Of a stretch of DNA of 64,000 nt, positions 56,280 to 64,000 are shown one piece after another. Source of the stretch: CAIYXB01 sp038146805 (GTDB lineage Bacteria > Cyanobacteriota > Vampirovibrionia > LMEP-6097); the NCBI GenBank assembly GCA_038146805.1, contig JAYQSH010000002.1:1-64000 (forward strand). The letters are read 5' to 3'. The translations under genes were made by a program, and so were the position numbers. Position 1 is the first letter of the stretch; every line of letters starts with the position of its first letter. A model generated the notes under the pieces. That model was given only the letters and a program-made list of their open reading frames with translations, had not been told where the DNA came from and did not search any database.

Positions 56280-56993
56280 ATTATACTTTGAATTTATTAA
56301 TGCCAGTCTTAAGCCATTGATGCCATCTAAAAAGCCAAGACGAATAAAACATTTAAAACAAAAAACATACGCCGCACTCAAGAGAGCTTTGAATAGATTT
56401 TTCTTTTTGCTACTTAATTTGGCATATTTTAAAAAACTATTTTCTAATTCCTCAATATTTCTATAGGCATAATGTAAAATCGGGTTTTTAAACTTAAATA
56501 AACCAATACGATTTTTATCGTATTCACCTTTGTCATTTTTCAGTTCAACACTTTCATGTACAGCACTATGACAAAAACGTCCTTGTGATTTTTGAAATAA
56601 TCTAAGTTGATAGTCAGGATAAAATCCACCAAAGTTTATTTTTTGTTTGCCAATAAATAATTTGCGCGCAAATAAATACGCTTTTGCTTGATTCTTTAAA
56701 TCTATTGCTTGAATTTCATTAATTAGTTCGTCTGATAAAATCTCATCTGCGTCAAGGTTTAAGACCCATTCGTAAGAACATTTTTCTAAGGCGATGTTTT
56801 TTTGTTTGCCAAAACCAAGCCAATCTTGATGAAAAACTTTATCGGTATATTTTTTGCAAATTTCAATAGTTTGGTCGGTGCTACCAGAATCAACTACAAT
56901 AATTTCGTCAGCAAGCTTTCTTGCTTGTATTAAACAAGCTTCAATTTTTTCTTCTTCGTTTTTGCATATTATAAATATTGAGATTTTTTGCAT
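56262..56993 (-). CDS. Family 2 glycosyltransferase
   Basis: This is a GT-A fold sugar transferase, most like those acting in lipopolysaccharide core or other surface glycan synthesis. The 243 residues begin 'ISIFIICKNEEEKI', then 'IIVVDSGSTDQT' (31-42), a nucleotide-sugar and metal-binding D-A-D at 81-83 in 'WVLNLDADE', and 'GFYPDYQLRLFQK' with 'HSAVHE' typical of the WaaE/KdtX-like branch. The donor and acceptor are unknown. It starts directly after the stop of the carbonic anhydrase gene, so the two are co-transcribed. The last codons lie in repeat R5. Confidence 0.9.
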   Translation of the reverse strand: MQKISIFIICKNEEEKIEACLIQARKLADEIIVVDSGSTDQTIEICKKYTDKVFHQDWLGFGKQKNIALEKCSYEWVLNLDADEILSDELINEIQAIDLKNQAKAYLFARKLFIGKQKINFGGFYPDYQLRLFQKSQGRFCHSAVHESVELKNDKGEYDKNRIGLFKFKNPILHYAYRNIEELENSFLKYAKLSSKKKNLFKALLSAAYVFCFKCFIRLGFLDGINGLRLALINSKYNLQKYM

Positions 56994-57545
56994 TTATTCT
57001 TCTAATAAATATAGCTTATGATCTTCAACTTTATATAGCATTGGTACAACTGTTGTATTTGGAAATTCACTTGCTAAGCGTTTTGCCTCTTTTACAACAA
57101 ATTCTGATCCATCTTCAATAAAAAACTCTTTTGCATTTGTCTCAAAATATTGTTCTGAGTTTTCTTTGCTCCAGCCAAGTAATTCTTGAAAACCTTCGAG
57201 TGTTGCTTCTTTCTTTTTTGGCAGGTTGACCATACCACAATCAGTATGTGCAATCATTGCAATATGTTGTACTTTTGCCGCACCAATTGCAAAAGACAAA
57301 CCAAATTCATTGCCTTTAATACGAGCTCCCGGTGAGCGTACTATATAGGCGAAATTATTAGGTATATTAAGTTTTTTACGATTATCCATACACATAACTA
57401 TTGCCATTTTGGCAGCAGTATAATCTTGCGCAGATTCTTTGGAGTTATTGTGAAACTCAAAGAGATCTTGGATAGGTGTATTTTGTAAATTGCTCGGCAA
57501 GTCTTGAGCATGGTTAATAGCTATTTCTTTTATTTTAGTTGTCAT
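56994..57545 (-). CDS. Beta-carbonic anhydrase-family protein
   Basis: Beta-carbonic anhydrases interconvert CO2 and bicarbonate with a zinc held by two Cys and one His. The 183 residues show the set C52-x-D54-x-R56 ('CMDNR') and H100-x2-C103 ('HTDCGM'), with 'YIVRSPGARI' (67-76) and 'FAIGAAKVQHIAMI' between, in the family's order. The length is on the short side but complete. The CMDNR variant differs from the usual CSDSR, and distant family members with such changes may have another role. It heads the two-gene minus-strand unit with the glycosyltransferase. Confidence 0.85.
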   Translation of the reverse strand: MTTKIKEIAINHAQDLPSNLQNTPIQDLFEFHNNSKESAQDYTAAKMAIVMCMDNRKKLNIPNNFAYIVRSPGARIKGNEFGLSFAIGAAKVQHIAMIAHTDCGMVNLPKKKEATLEGFQELLGWSKENSEQYFETNAKEFFIEDGSEFVVKEAKRLASEFPNTTVVPMLYKVEDHKLYLLEE

Positions 57546-57615
57546 AATTTTAAAATTATAACATTGCTTTTCTTAATCCTTTTATAACCTGATTTTGTTA
57601 CTAATTTATTAGCTT

Positions 57616-57798
57616 ATGACCTTGAAAAACAATGATTCTTCAGAAAATTTACTAGAACTTTTCGCCGAAGTTCAACAAATTTATTTTAAAACAAAAGATG
57701 ATTTTGCCAATATGTCACAAGTTGAATTTGAAAGAGAGCTTCTTGAATTAGATAAGCACATAGAATGCAAAATAGAAAGTTTAAAAAGAAAAAAATGA
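57616..57798 (+). CDS. Small acidic helical protein
   Basis: I do not recognise the 60-residue product. It is acidic and helical. Its stop overlaps the ATG of the next gene (57795-57798, ATGA), which supports it as a real, translationally coupled first gene of a four-gene run ending with the lipoprotein at 61640. Confidence 0.65.
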   Translation: MTLKNNDSSENLLELFAEVQQIYFKTKDDFANMSQVEFERELLELDKHIECKIESLKRKK

Positions 57799-58436
57799 AA
57801 AATCAATTTACCACAAAACTTAAAGATCACAATAAGTCAATTAAAAAACATGATGTTATAGAAAAACGTCTTTTTGATTTAGAGTCTAAATTAAAATTTG
57901 ATCTTGATAAAGCACAAAAAGATATTTTTGATCTAAAAAAAGATTCTTCAAGAATTACAAATATTTTAAATGAAACTCGTGAAATACAAGAACTTGATTT
58001 TAATGATTGCAAAAAGAAAGATTTTAAAACTCAAGAAAAATTAGAAAAAAAACAAGAAAAGTTTGAAGAGAAGCAAGAAAAATATTATGAAAAGAAATAT
58101 GAAAAAAATAAAGAACGAGATTGTGATTCTAATATCCATCCTTTAAGTGATTTGGTAACAAGGTCTGTTTCTCAGCAATATCAACAAGCTTGTGAAAGAT
58201 TTCAAGTTGCAGATGAAAATTTTAGAGCTGTGAATAATTCAAGATCTTTTGAAGATGAGCTTGAGATGAGAGATATCTTAGGTAGATCATGGCTTCAATT
58301 AGAAAATGAATCGGCAAAATTAAAAATCGAAATGCAAAATATATTGTTTACTGATTTGCAAAAGCTTACTGAAAAAAATAACAAAGAATACGAAGAGACC
58401 CTAAAAAAAGAAGAAGAAAAACAAAAAATATCATGA
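57795..58436 (+). CDS. Coiled-coil protein with one copy of the 'DELxxRxxxGxSWLxLE' domain; 3' end frameshifted
   Basis: The start at ATG 57795 is chosen for its ATGA overlap with the upstream gene. The product (213 residues to 58436) is Lys/Glu-rich coiled coil, then a region 'SFEDELEMRDILGRSWLQLE' that matches the repeat of the next protein. The stop at 58434 follows a run of six A (58423-58428). Removing one A keeps the frame open for 37 more Lys/Glu-rich codons to a TGA at 58543-58545, which overlaps the next start as ATGA. That neat ending suggests the frame is really 57795-58545 and that the extra A is an error or a phase-variable change. Confidence 0.7.
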   Translation: MKNQFTTKLKDHNKSIKKHDVIEKRLFDLESKLKFDLDKAQKDIFDLKKDSSRITNILNETREIQELDFNDCKKKDFKTQEKLEKKQEKFEEKQEKYYEKKYEKNKERDCDSNIHPLSDLVTRSVSQQYQQACERFQVADENFRAVNNSRSFEDELEMRDILGRSWLQLENESAKLKIEMQNILFTDLQKLTEKNNKEYEETLKKEEEKQKIS

Positions 58437-58541
58437 TGAAATCAAAAAACAAGAAGAAAAAAACAAAAAATATTTTGAGGAAATTCAAAAATTAGATAAG
58501 GAAAGACAAGAATATTATAAAAAACTAGTGAATATAGGTGG

Positions 58542-61079
58542 ATGAAAAACTTTGATTTAAAAAAAAATATCTTTGAGGATGTTTCTGAATTTAAAAAAAA
58601 TCATATCGAAAGTGTTATAGAGTTATTGCTTTATGGCTCACAAGCAGAATTACTTTTGCAAAAGAGCTCAATGCAAGCGCAAATTTTTGAACTGCAAGAA
58701 AAATCTAATATTAATTTCTTAGTCAAAGAAACTAAAAAAATTCAAAATGCTTTAAAACAACTTGCTGAAACTAATAGCTATGAAGATGAATTAGTCATCA
58801 GAAAAGATATGGGTAAGTCATGGCTTAGTTTAGAGTCTCGCAAAGCAGAACTGGAAATAGATTTGTATAATCAGCTTTTTAAAGAATTAAATGGTTTGTC
58901 AAATAAAACCTTGCCTTTTGAAAAGTTTAAATTTAATGATTTAGAATTACAAAAAAAATATATTCAACAAGACCAAACTCTTGATCTAAAGCAAAAAAAT
59001 ATTGATTTTAAACAACTGCAAATTGAAAATCATATAGAAAGTGTTATAGAGTTATTGCTTTATGACTCAGAAGCAGAATTACTTTTGCAAAAGAGCTCAA
59101 TGCAAGCGCAAATTTTTGAACTGCAAGAAAAATCTAATATTAATCTCATAGTCAAAGAAACTAAAAAAATTCAAAATGCTTTAAAACAACTTGCTGAAAC
59201 TAATAGCTATGAAGATGAATTAGCAATCAGAAAAGATATGTGTAAGTCATGGCTTAGTTTAGAGTCTCGCAAAGCAGAACTGGAAATAGATTTGTATAAT
59301 CAGCTTTTTAAAGAATTAAATGATTTGTCAAATAAAACCTTGCCTTTTGAAAAGTTTAAATTCAATGATTTAGAATTACAAAAAAAATATATTCAACAAG
59401 ACCAAGCTCTTGATCTAAAGCAAAAAAATATTGATTTTAAACAACTGCAAATTGAAAATCATATCGAAAGTGTTATAGAGTTATTGCTTTATGACTCAGA
59501 AACAGAATTACTTTTGCAAAAGAGCTCCATGCAAGCGCAAATTTTTGAACTGCAAGAAAAATCTAATATTAATCTCATAGTCAAAGAAACTAAAAAAATT
59601 CAAAATGCTTTAAAACAACTTGCTGAAACTAATAGCTATGAAGATGAATTAGCCATCAGAAAAGATATGGGTAAGTCATGGCTTAGTTTAGAGTCTCGCA
59701 AAGCAGAACTGGAAATAGATTTGTATAATCAGCTTTTTAAAGAATTAAATAATTTGTCAAATAAAACCTTACCTTTTGAAAAGTTTAAATTCAATGATTT
59801 AGAATTACAAAAAAAATATATTCAACAAGACCAAGCTCTTGATCTAAAGCAAAAAAATATTGATTTTAAACAACTGCAAATTGAAAATCATATCGAAAGT
59901 GTTATAGAGTTATTGCTTTATGGATCGCAAGCAGAATTACTTTTGCAAAAGAGCTCAATGCAAGCGCAAATTTTTAAACTGCAAGAAAAATCTAATATTA
60001 ATCTCATAGTCAAAGAAACTAAAAAAATTCATAATGCTTTAAAACAACTTGCTGAAACTAATAGCTATGAAGATGAATTAGTCATTAGAAAAGATATGGG
60101 TAAGTCATGGCTTAGTTTAGAGTCTCGCAAAGCAGAACTGGAAATAGATTTGTATAATCAGCTTTTTAAAGAATTAAATGATTTGTCAAATAAAACCTTA
60201 CCTTTTGAAAAGTTTAAATTCAACGATTTAGAATTACACAAAAAATATATTCAACAAGACCAAGCTATTGATTTAAAGCAAAAAAATATTGATTTTAAAA
60301 AACTGCAAATTGAAAATCAACAAGGGCTTGAAAGATACATCCAAAAACAATTTGAAGAAGGTTTTTATCTTGAAGAAAATTATCATCAGGATAATTTGTT
60401 GGAGCAAGAACAAACTAATTTACTATTTGATAAAAATCATATAGAAAGTGTTATAGAGTTATTGCTTTATGGCTCACAAGCAGAATTACACAAAAAATAT
60501 ATTCAACAAGACCAAGCTATTGATTTAAAGCAAAAAAATATTGATTTTAAAAAACTGCAAATTGAAAATCAACAAGGGTTTGAAAGATACATCCAAAAAC
60601 AATTTGAAGAAGATTTTGATCTTGAAGAAAATTATCATCAGGATAATTTGTTAGAGCAAGAACAAACTAAAGTGCAAGATAGTAATTATCAATCTTGCTT
60701 AGAATTAAAGCTCCAACAGCGTAAGAAACAAAGACAAAAAACACAAAATGAATATATAGAAAACAAAAAGTTAAAAAATAAACAAATTCTTGAACAAATA
60801 CAAAAAGAAGATGCCGCAAAGTTACAAAGCATTGAAGAAGAATATAAGTCTCTTTTAGAGCTAAAAAAGTTAGAAGATTTAATGAAAAAAAATAACGAAG
60901 ACTATATTCGTGCGACTCGCCGTTATAGAGAAATGCTTGAACAAACCACAGAAAAAAATGATTTATTTTATCGGCAAGTTAAAGAACAGCAAAAAAGAGA
61001 AGAGCTAGAGCATGATTTAGAGCAAAAAGAAAATTTAAAACATGAGCAAAAGAATTTTATAAATTACAATATAATGTAA
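58542..61079 (+). CDS. Large internally repeated coiled-coil protein
   Basis: The 845 residues contain four near-identical 143-residue repeats starting at 'NHIESVIELLLYGSQAELLL' and running through 'SYEDELVIRKDMGKSWLSLE' and 'DLYNQLFKELN' to 'DLKQKNIDFKQLQIE', then a shortened fifth copy (from 60438) and a Gln/Glu/Lys-rich coiled-coil end. There is no signal peptide. The protein could be a long rod or scaffold. One repeat domain is also present in the upstream gene product, so the two probably interact. The gene is followed after 3 bases by the lipoprotein gene. Function is unknown. Confidence 0.85.
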   Translation: MKNFDLKKNIFEDVSEFKKNHIESVIELLLYGSQAELLLQKSSMQAQIFELQEKSNINFLVKETKKIQNALKQLAETNSYEDELVIRKDMGKSWLSLESRKAELEIDLYNQLFKELNGLSNKTLPFEKFKFNDLELQKKYIQQDQTLDLKQKNIDFKQLQIENHIESVIELLLYDSEAELLLQKSSMQAQIFELQEKSNINLIVKETKKIQNALKQLAETNSYEDELAIRKDMCKSWLSLESRKAELEIDLYNQLFKELNDLSNKTLPFEKFKFNDLELQKKYIQQDQALDLKQKNIDFKQLQIENHIESVIELLLYDSETELLLQKSSMQAQIFELQEKSNINLIVKETKKIQNALKQLAETNSYEDELAIRKDMGKSWLSLESRKAELEIDLYNQLFKELNNLSNKTLPFEKFKFNDLELQKKYIQQDQALDLKQKNIDFKQLQIENHIESVIELLLYGSQAELLLQKSSMQAQIFKLQEKSNINLIVKETKKIHNALKQLAETNSYEDELVIRKDMGKSWLSLESRKAELEIDLYNQLFKELNDLSNKTLPFEKFKFNDLELHKKYIQQDQAIDLKQKNIDFKKLQIENQQGLERYIQKQFEEGFYLEENYHQDNLLEQEQTNLLFDKNHIESVIELLLYGSQAELHKKYIQQDQAIDLKQKNIDFKKLQIENQQGFERYIQKQFEEDFDLEENYHQDNLLEQEQTKVQDSNYQSCLELKLQQRKKQRQKTQNEYIENKKLKNKQILEQIQKEDAAKLQSIEEEYKSLLELKKLEDLMKKNNEDYIRATRRYREMLEQTTEKNDLFYRQVKEQQKREELEHDLEQKENLKHEQKNFINYNIM
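58602..60317 (+). repeat. Four 429-bp tandem repeats inside the coiled-coil gene
   Basis: The CATAT-GAAAGTGTTATAG word occurs at 58602, 59031, 59460 and 59889, each step exactly 429 bp (143 codons). The copies differ at only a handful of bases, so the expansion is recent or kept uniform by recombination. A shortened copy begins at 60438, and a second duplication (60222-60340 against 60485-60600) lies around it. Confidence 0.9.
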
Positions 61080-61082
61080 GTC

Positions 61083-61640
61083 ATGAGATTTTTTGTTTTC
61101 TTTTCATTGTTTCTGAGCTTGTTTGCCTGTGCCAAAAAAGATACTTGTTTGAATCCTGCAGTTAAGCAAAATCAGTCTGGCTTTACTTTAGCTACTTCTA
61201 TCACTTATTCTATGCCGGGCGGCTGGCTAAAGGCATTGGACAAGGGGCAAATGAGTTTTGAGGAGCGTATAATTGACCCGATAAGTCAAGCTCGCATCAA
61301 GGTTTTTTACTTTGAAGGAATGCGTGATATGGTCAGCGAAAATATACAAAGATGGAAAAAGCAATTTCAAAGTGATAGCATGAATATTCTTTCTGAAAAG
61401 CTTATAGAAAAAAACGGTTTGCAAATAAATGAACTCATTATTTCAGGTACTTTTATTGATAAATTAGAACCAATGAACCCTAACTCTGATGCTATTTTGC
61501 GACCTAACCATATGTTAAGAGCATATATTGTAGAAACACAAACAGGGACTTGGTTTTTTAAAGCGCTTGCCTCTGAAAATGTAATGCAATTGCAAGAAAA
61601 TAATTTTAAAAATTTTGTTAATGGCTTAAAAGCTAATTGA
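61083..61640 (+). CDS. Unrecognised lipoprotein
   Basis: The 185-residue product has a lipoprotein signal: Arg2, a hydrophobic core and the lipobox L-F-A-C with Cys16, followed by a charged AKKDTC. The mature domain is not recognised; 'MPGGWLKALDKG' and 'TGTWFFKALASENVM' suggest a small globular periplasmic domain tethered to the membrane. It starts 3 bases after the coiled-coil gene, so it may be that operon's membrane partner. Confidence 0.8.
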   Translation: MRFFVFFSLFLSLFACAKKDTCLNPAVKQNQSGFTLATSITYSMPGGWLKALDKGQMSFEERIIDPISQARIKVFYFEGMRDMVSENIQRWKKQFQSDSMNILSEKLIEKNGLQINELIISGTFIDKLEPMNPNSDAILRPNHMLRAYIVETQTGTWFFKALASENVMQLQENNFKNFVNGLKAN

Positions 61641-61641
61641 G

Positions 61642-61701
61642 ATAAGAGCAAAAACTGTGGTCTGCGTGCCTGGCACAAAGAACACACACGTATTTTTGTA
61701 A
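61642..61701. repeat. Dispersed repeat R5, copy 2
   Basis: It is nearly identical to 56222-56279 and lies 2 bases after the lipoprotein stop. It is followed by a TAGAAT box (61707-61712) 7 bases before the rmuC start, so the repeat sits where a promoter is expected. Confidence 0.75.
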
Positions 61702-61719
61702 GGTGCTAGAATACTTACT

Positions 61720-63057
61720 ATGATTATAGCTTTATTGTTTTTGTCTTTAGTGAATATTATTTTATTGGTTTTTTTACTGAAAAACCAAAATCAAAGCAAA
61801 GCTCACTTTGAGCTAGTTGCAAAACTTAATGAGCAAAATACTCAACTTATTGCTTTAAATTCTACTTTTGAAAACTCACAAAAAAACCAACGTGAAGATG
61901 CTGTTCTAATCAAGGATTCCATCACTAAATCAGCTCAGGATTCGCGTAGTGAATTAAAAGATTCGATAAAAGATTTTAAAGAAGAACTTGCAAAAACTCT
62001 CAAAGAAAGTTCTGAAGCACTTACCAATCATGTGCGCGACTTAACAAAAGCACAAAAAGAACAGTTGGCAAGTTTTGCTGAAGCATTGAAAGGTTTTGGT
62101 GACAACAACTACAAGCAACTTAAAAATTTACAAGAAAGCAATGAAAAGAAACTAGAAGAAATGCGCTTAACCGTCGATGAAAAACTGCAATCAACTTTAG
62201 AAAAAAGATTAGACTCGTCTTTCAAACAAGTGTCAGAAAGACTTGAAAAAGTTCATGCCGGTCTTGGTGAAATGCAAAACTTAGCAACAGGTGTTGGTGA
62301 CTTGAAAAAAGTTCTAACCAATGTAAAAACTCGTGGAACTTGGGGTGAGGTTCAGTTAGCCAATTTATTAGAAGACATTATGTCGCCTGAACAGTATCAA
62401 GCAAATGTTGGCATCAAAGCAAAGTCACAAGAAAGAGTAGATTTTGCTATTAAACTACCCGGTAGTTCAGATACTGCCGAAGTTGTCTGGTTGCCTATTG
62501 ATTCAAAGTTTCCACAAGAAGATTACCAAAAACTTGTTGATGCTAACGAAATCTCAGATCCTGTCGCCGCAGAACTTGCAAGTAAACAATTAGAAAACAG
62601 AATCAAACTAGAAGCGAAATCAATATCTGAAAAATATATCGACCCACCACAAACAACAGATTTTGCTCTTTTGTTTTTACCAACAGAAGGTTTATATGCT
62701 GAAGTTTTAAGAATGCCGGGTTTGGTTGATTTTGTTCAACGCAAACATCGAGTTAATCTTGTTGGTCCAACTACTCTTGCCGCTTTGTTAAATTCATTAC
62801 AGTTAGGTTTTAAAACTTTAACGATCCAAAAAAGAACAAGTGAAGTTTGGCATTTACTTTCTGATATCAAAAAACATTTTGGTAGCTTTGGCGATCTTCT
62901 AGAAAAAGCACATGATAAAGTTGGTCAGGCTACAAAAGTTATTGAAGATGCCGGAAAGCGTTCGCGTACTATTGAAGCAAAACTAAGAAAGGTTGAATCA
63001 ATACAAGGTCCAACATCGACTAATATTCAAGCTATAGCATCTAGTAATTTGAATTAA
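61720..63057 (+). CDS. rmuC: RmuC family protein
   Basis: RmuC proteins limit recombination at inverted repeats in E. coli and have a nuclease-like core. The 445 residues show an N-terminal membrane helix (1-20), a coiled-coil region (about 30-190) and the RmuC core. The core has 'KTRGTWGEVQLANLLE', 'VDFAIKLPG', 'LPIDSKFPQEDY', 'LLFLPTEGLYAEVL' and 'VGPTTLAALLNSL'. The Asp and Lys of 'IDSKFP' are those expected of a restriction-endonuclease-like fold. The end overlaps holA tail to tail by 17 bases. The neighbourhood is rich in inverted repeats, which is suggestive only. Confidence 0.93.
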   Translation: MIIALLFLSLVNIILLVFLLKNQNQSKAHFELVAKLNEQNTQLIALNSTFENSQKNQREDAVLIKDSITKSAQDSRSELKDSIKDFKEELAKTLKESSEALTNHVRDLTKAQKEQLASFAEALKGFGDNNYKQLKNLQESNEKKLEEMRLTVDEKLQSTLEKRLDSSFKQVSERLEKVHAGLGEMQNLATGVGDLKKVLTNVKTRGTWGEVQLANLLEDIMSPEQYQANVGIKAKSQERVDFAIKLPGSSDTAEVVWLPIDSKFPQEDYQKLVDANEISDPVAAELASKQLENRIKLEAKSISEKYIDPPQTTDFALLFLPTEGLYAEVLRMPGLVDFVQRKHRVNLVGPTTLAALLNSLQLGFKTLTIQKRTSEVWHLLSDIKKHFGSFGDLLEKAHDKVGQATKVIEDAGKRSRTIEAKLRKVESIQGPTSTNIQAIASSNLN

Positions 63058-64000
63058 GCAACAAATCTCTTTTAAAAGCCCTCTCCAATTGGTCTTCGCC
63101 ACGTTTGACTTTTCTTTCGATTTCAAGGATTTTAGTAAGACATGAATTTAAATCTGCAATACTTACACGCGCTAATTCTTTTTGTTGATAATAAAGTCTT
63201 CCGGGTGTGATACCCAAAAAACTTGCAAGCTCGTTTTTATTGCGATATTGTTTTTCTGCTAATTTTAGTTTCAAAGAGTTTGAGATGCTCGTTTCAACTA
63301 TGGCAAGTATTCCTATGTTTAATTCACGTGCTTTGACAATCTTTTCAAATTCTTGCAAAGCTTGATTTTTTTGTTTTTGACTAATGTATTTTATTAATTT
63401 GAAAATGTCATGTTTGCTATCAAGCTCAGTGCTCAAATATTCTTTATCAAGTTCTTTGCCGCTAATGACAAGTCTTTCAAGTTCACTATAAAGCTTGGCG
63501 CTATCTTCAACACCGACTTGTTCAGCTATAAATTCTGCTATCTCTAAATTGAGTTTTTTGCCGTCTGCAAGCTCAGCATAAATCTGTACTAGCCATTGAC
63601 TGGCTTCTTTGAGATCCCATGATTTAAAATCTTCAAATTTTATTTCTTGTACAATTGCCTTAAAATCTTTTTTGATTTTTTTTACAAGTTTTAATGCACC
63701 ATTGATTTTTTCGTTATTAAAAATCACGATATTATTTTCTGGTTTGTTTTTTAGTGAGTTGCAAATTCTTTCAACTTCTTTATCATCAGATTTATTTTCC
63801 AAAGGCTTAAAATCGTGCACTAAAATGATTTTTGCCCCCCACCAAATGCGGGTGTTTGAATATTGGCACAAAAACTATTTAAATCTGGATTAGTTAATTC
63901 TTGAAAATTAAAGCCATTAAGTTCCTGCTCAGCAAAAGTATCTTTGCAGATCTTTTTAAATTTGAGCTGTCTTCTAAATTTATCTTTGCCTGCAAGCAAA
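63041..64000 (-). CDS. holA: DNA polymerase III delta subunit, 5' partial and frameshifted
   Basis: HolA is the clamp-loader subunit that opens the sliding clamp. The C-terminal 265 residues read 'AKIILVHDF', then a middle with 'NIVIFNNEKING' and a C-terminal domain with 'LAKLYSELERL'-like spacing ('SAKLYSELERLVI'), 'LASFLGITPGRLYYQQKELA' and 'DLNSCLTKILEIERKVKRGE', typical of delta. The window edge cuts the N-terminus. Between 63841 and 64000 the minus strand reads 'LLAGKDKFRRQLKFKK' to 'NIQTPAFGG', the normal delta start, but in another frame. The two join if the run of six C at 63835-63840 is changed by one or two bases. The Met reported near 63871 is then not the true start. Confidence 0.85.

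Overview
The window comes from an AT-rich bacterial genome. The best taxonomic clue is the 16S rRNA gene at 36292-37787. It carries, base for base, the site of the cyanobacteria-specific 781R(b) primer (37025-37049), and the clpB, ctpA and queuosine genes would fit that assignment. No photosynthesis gene is present. My inference is a non-photosynthetic relative of Cyanobacteria (Melainabacteria/Vampirovibrionia-like); this rests on 16S signatures read by eye, not on a tree.

Region 1 (1-27163, + strand) is the 3' part of one giant repeat gene, at least about 9,000 codons, whose start lies upstream of the window. It is built from 'FNGGKFNG'-type modules that pass through four successive repeat classes (111-bp, about 570-bp, 366-bp and 450-bp units) and ends in a unique domain resembling phage tail-fibre or surface-fibre C-termini. 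The reading frame is broken many times, mostly in the most repetitive parts. Whether this is assembly error or real decay is the main open question.

Region 2 (27390-35967) is ordinary housekeeping: clpB, elbB, a thrB-ctpA-ispG operon on the minus strand, and a small unknown gene overlapping a CDP-alcohol phosphatidyltransferase gene. Region 3 (35968-39201) is an isolated 16S rRNA gene with its own long processing stem and terminator and no tRNA, 23S or 5S beside it. A 1-kb patch of stacked palindromic repeats follows, containing a MITE-like insertion with a 9-bp target duplication.

Region 4 (39272-56033) holds mostly unrecognised genes: a secreted protein, a membrane-associated protein, a 1,897-residue protein whose C-terminus runs by frameshift into an ATP-grasp domain, a truncated FHA-domain gene, a prenyltransferase relic, the preQ0/preQ1 (queuosine) genes queF-queC-queE with queE fused to an unrelated helical protein, and two decayed genes (one a TPR plus retropepsin-like protease) beside an intact paralogue. 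Region 5 (56262-64000) has a glycosyltransferase and beta-carbonic anhydrase pair, a translationally coupled set of coiled-coil genes with 429-bp internal repeats ending in a lipoprotein, rmuC, and the frameshifted end of holA.

Several breaks fall in short homopolymers, including one in holA, which is normally essential, so some are probably consensus errors. The genes at 53213-54937 carry several independent lesions each and are more likely true pseudogenes. Many start codons sit only 7-11 bases after a plausible -10 box, suggesting common (near-)leaderless transcripts.
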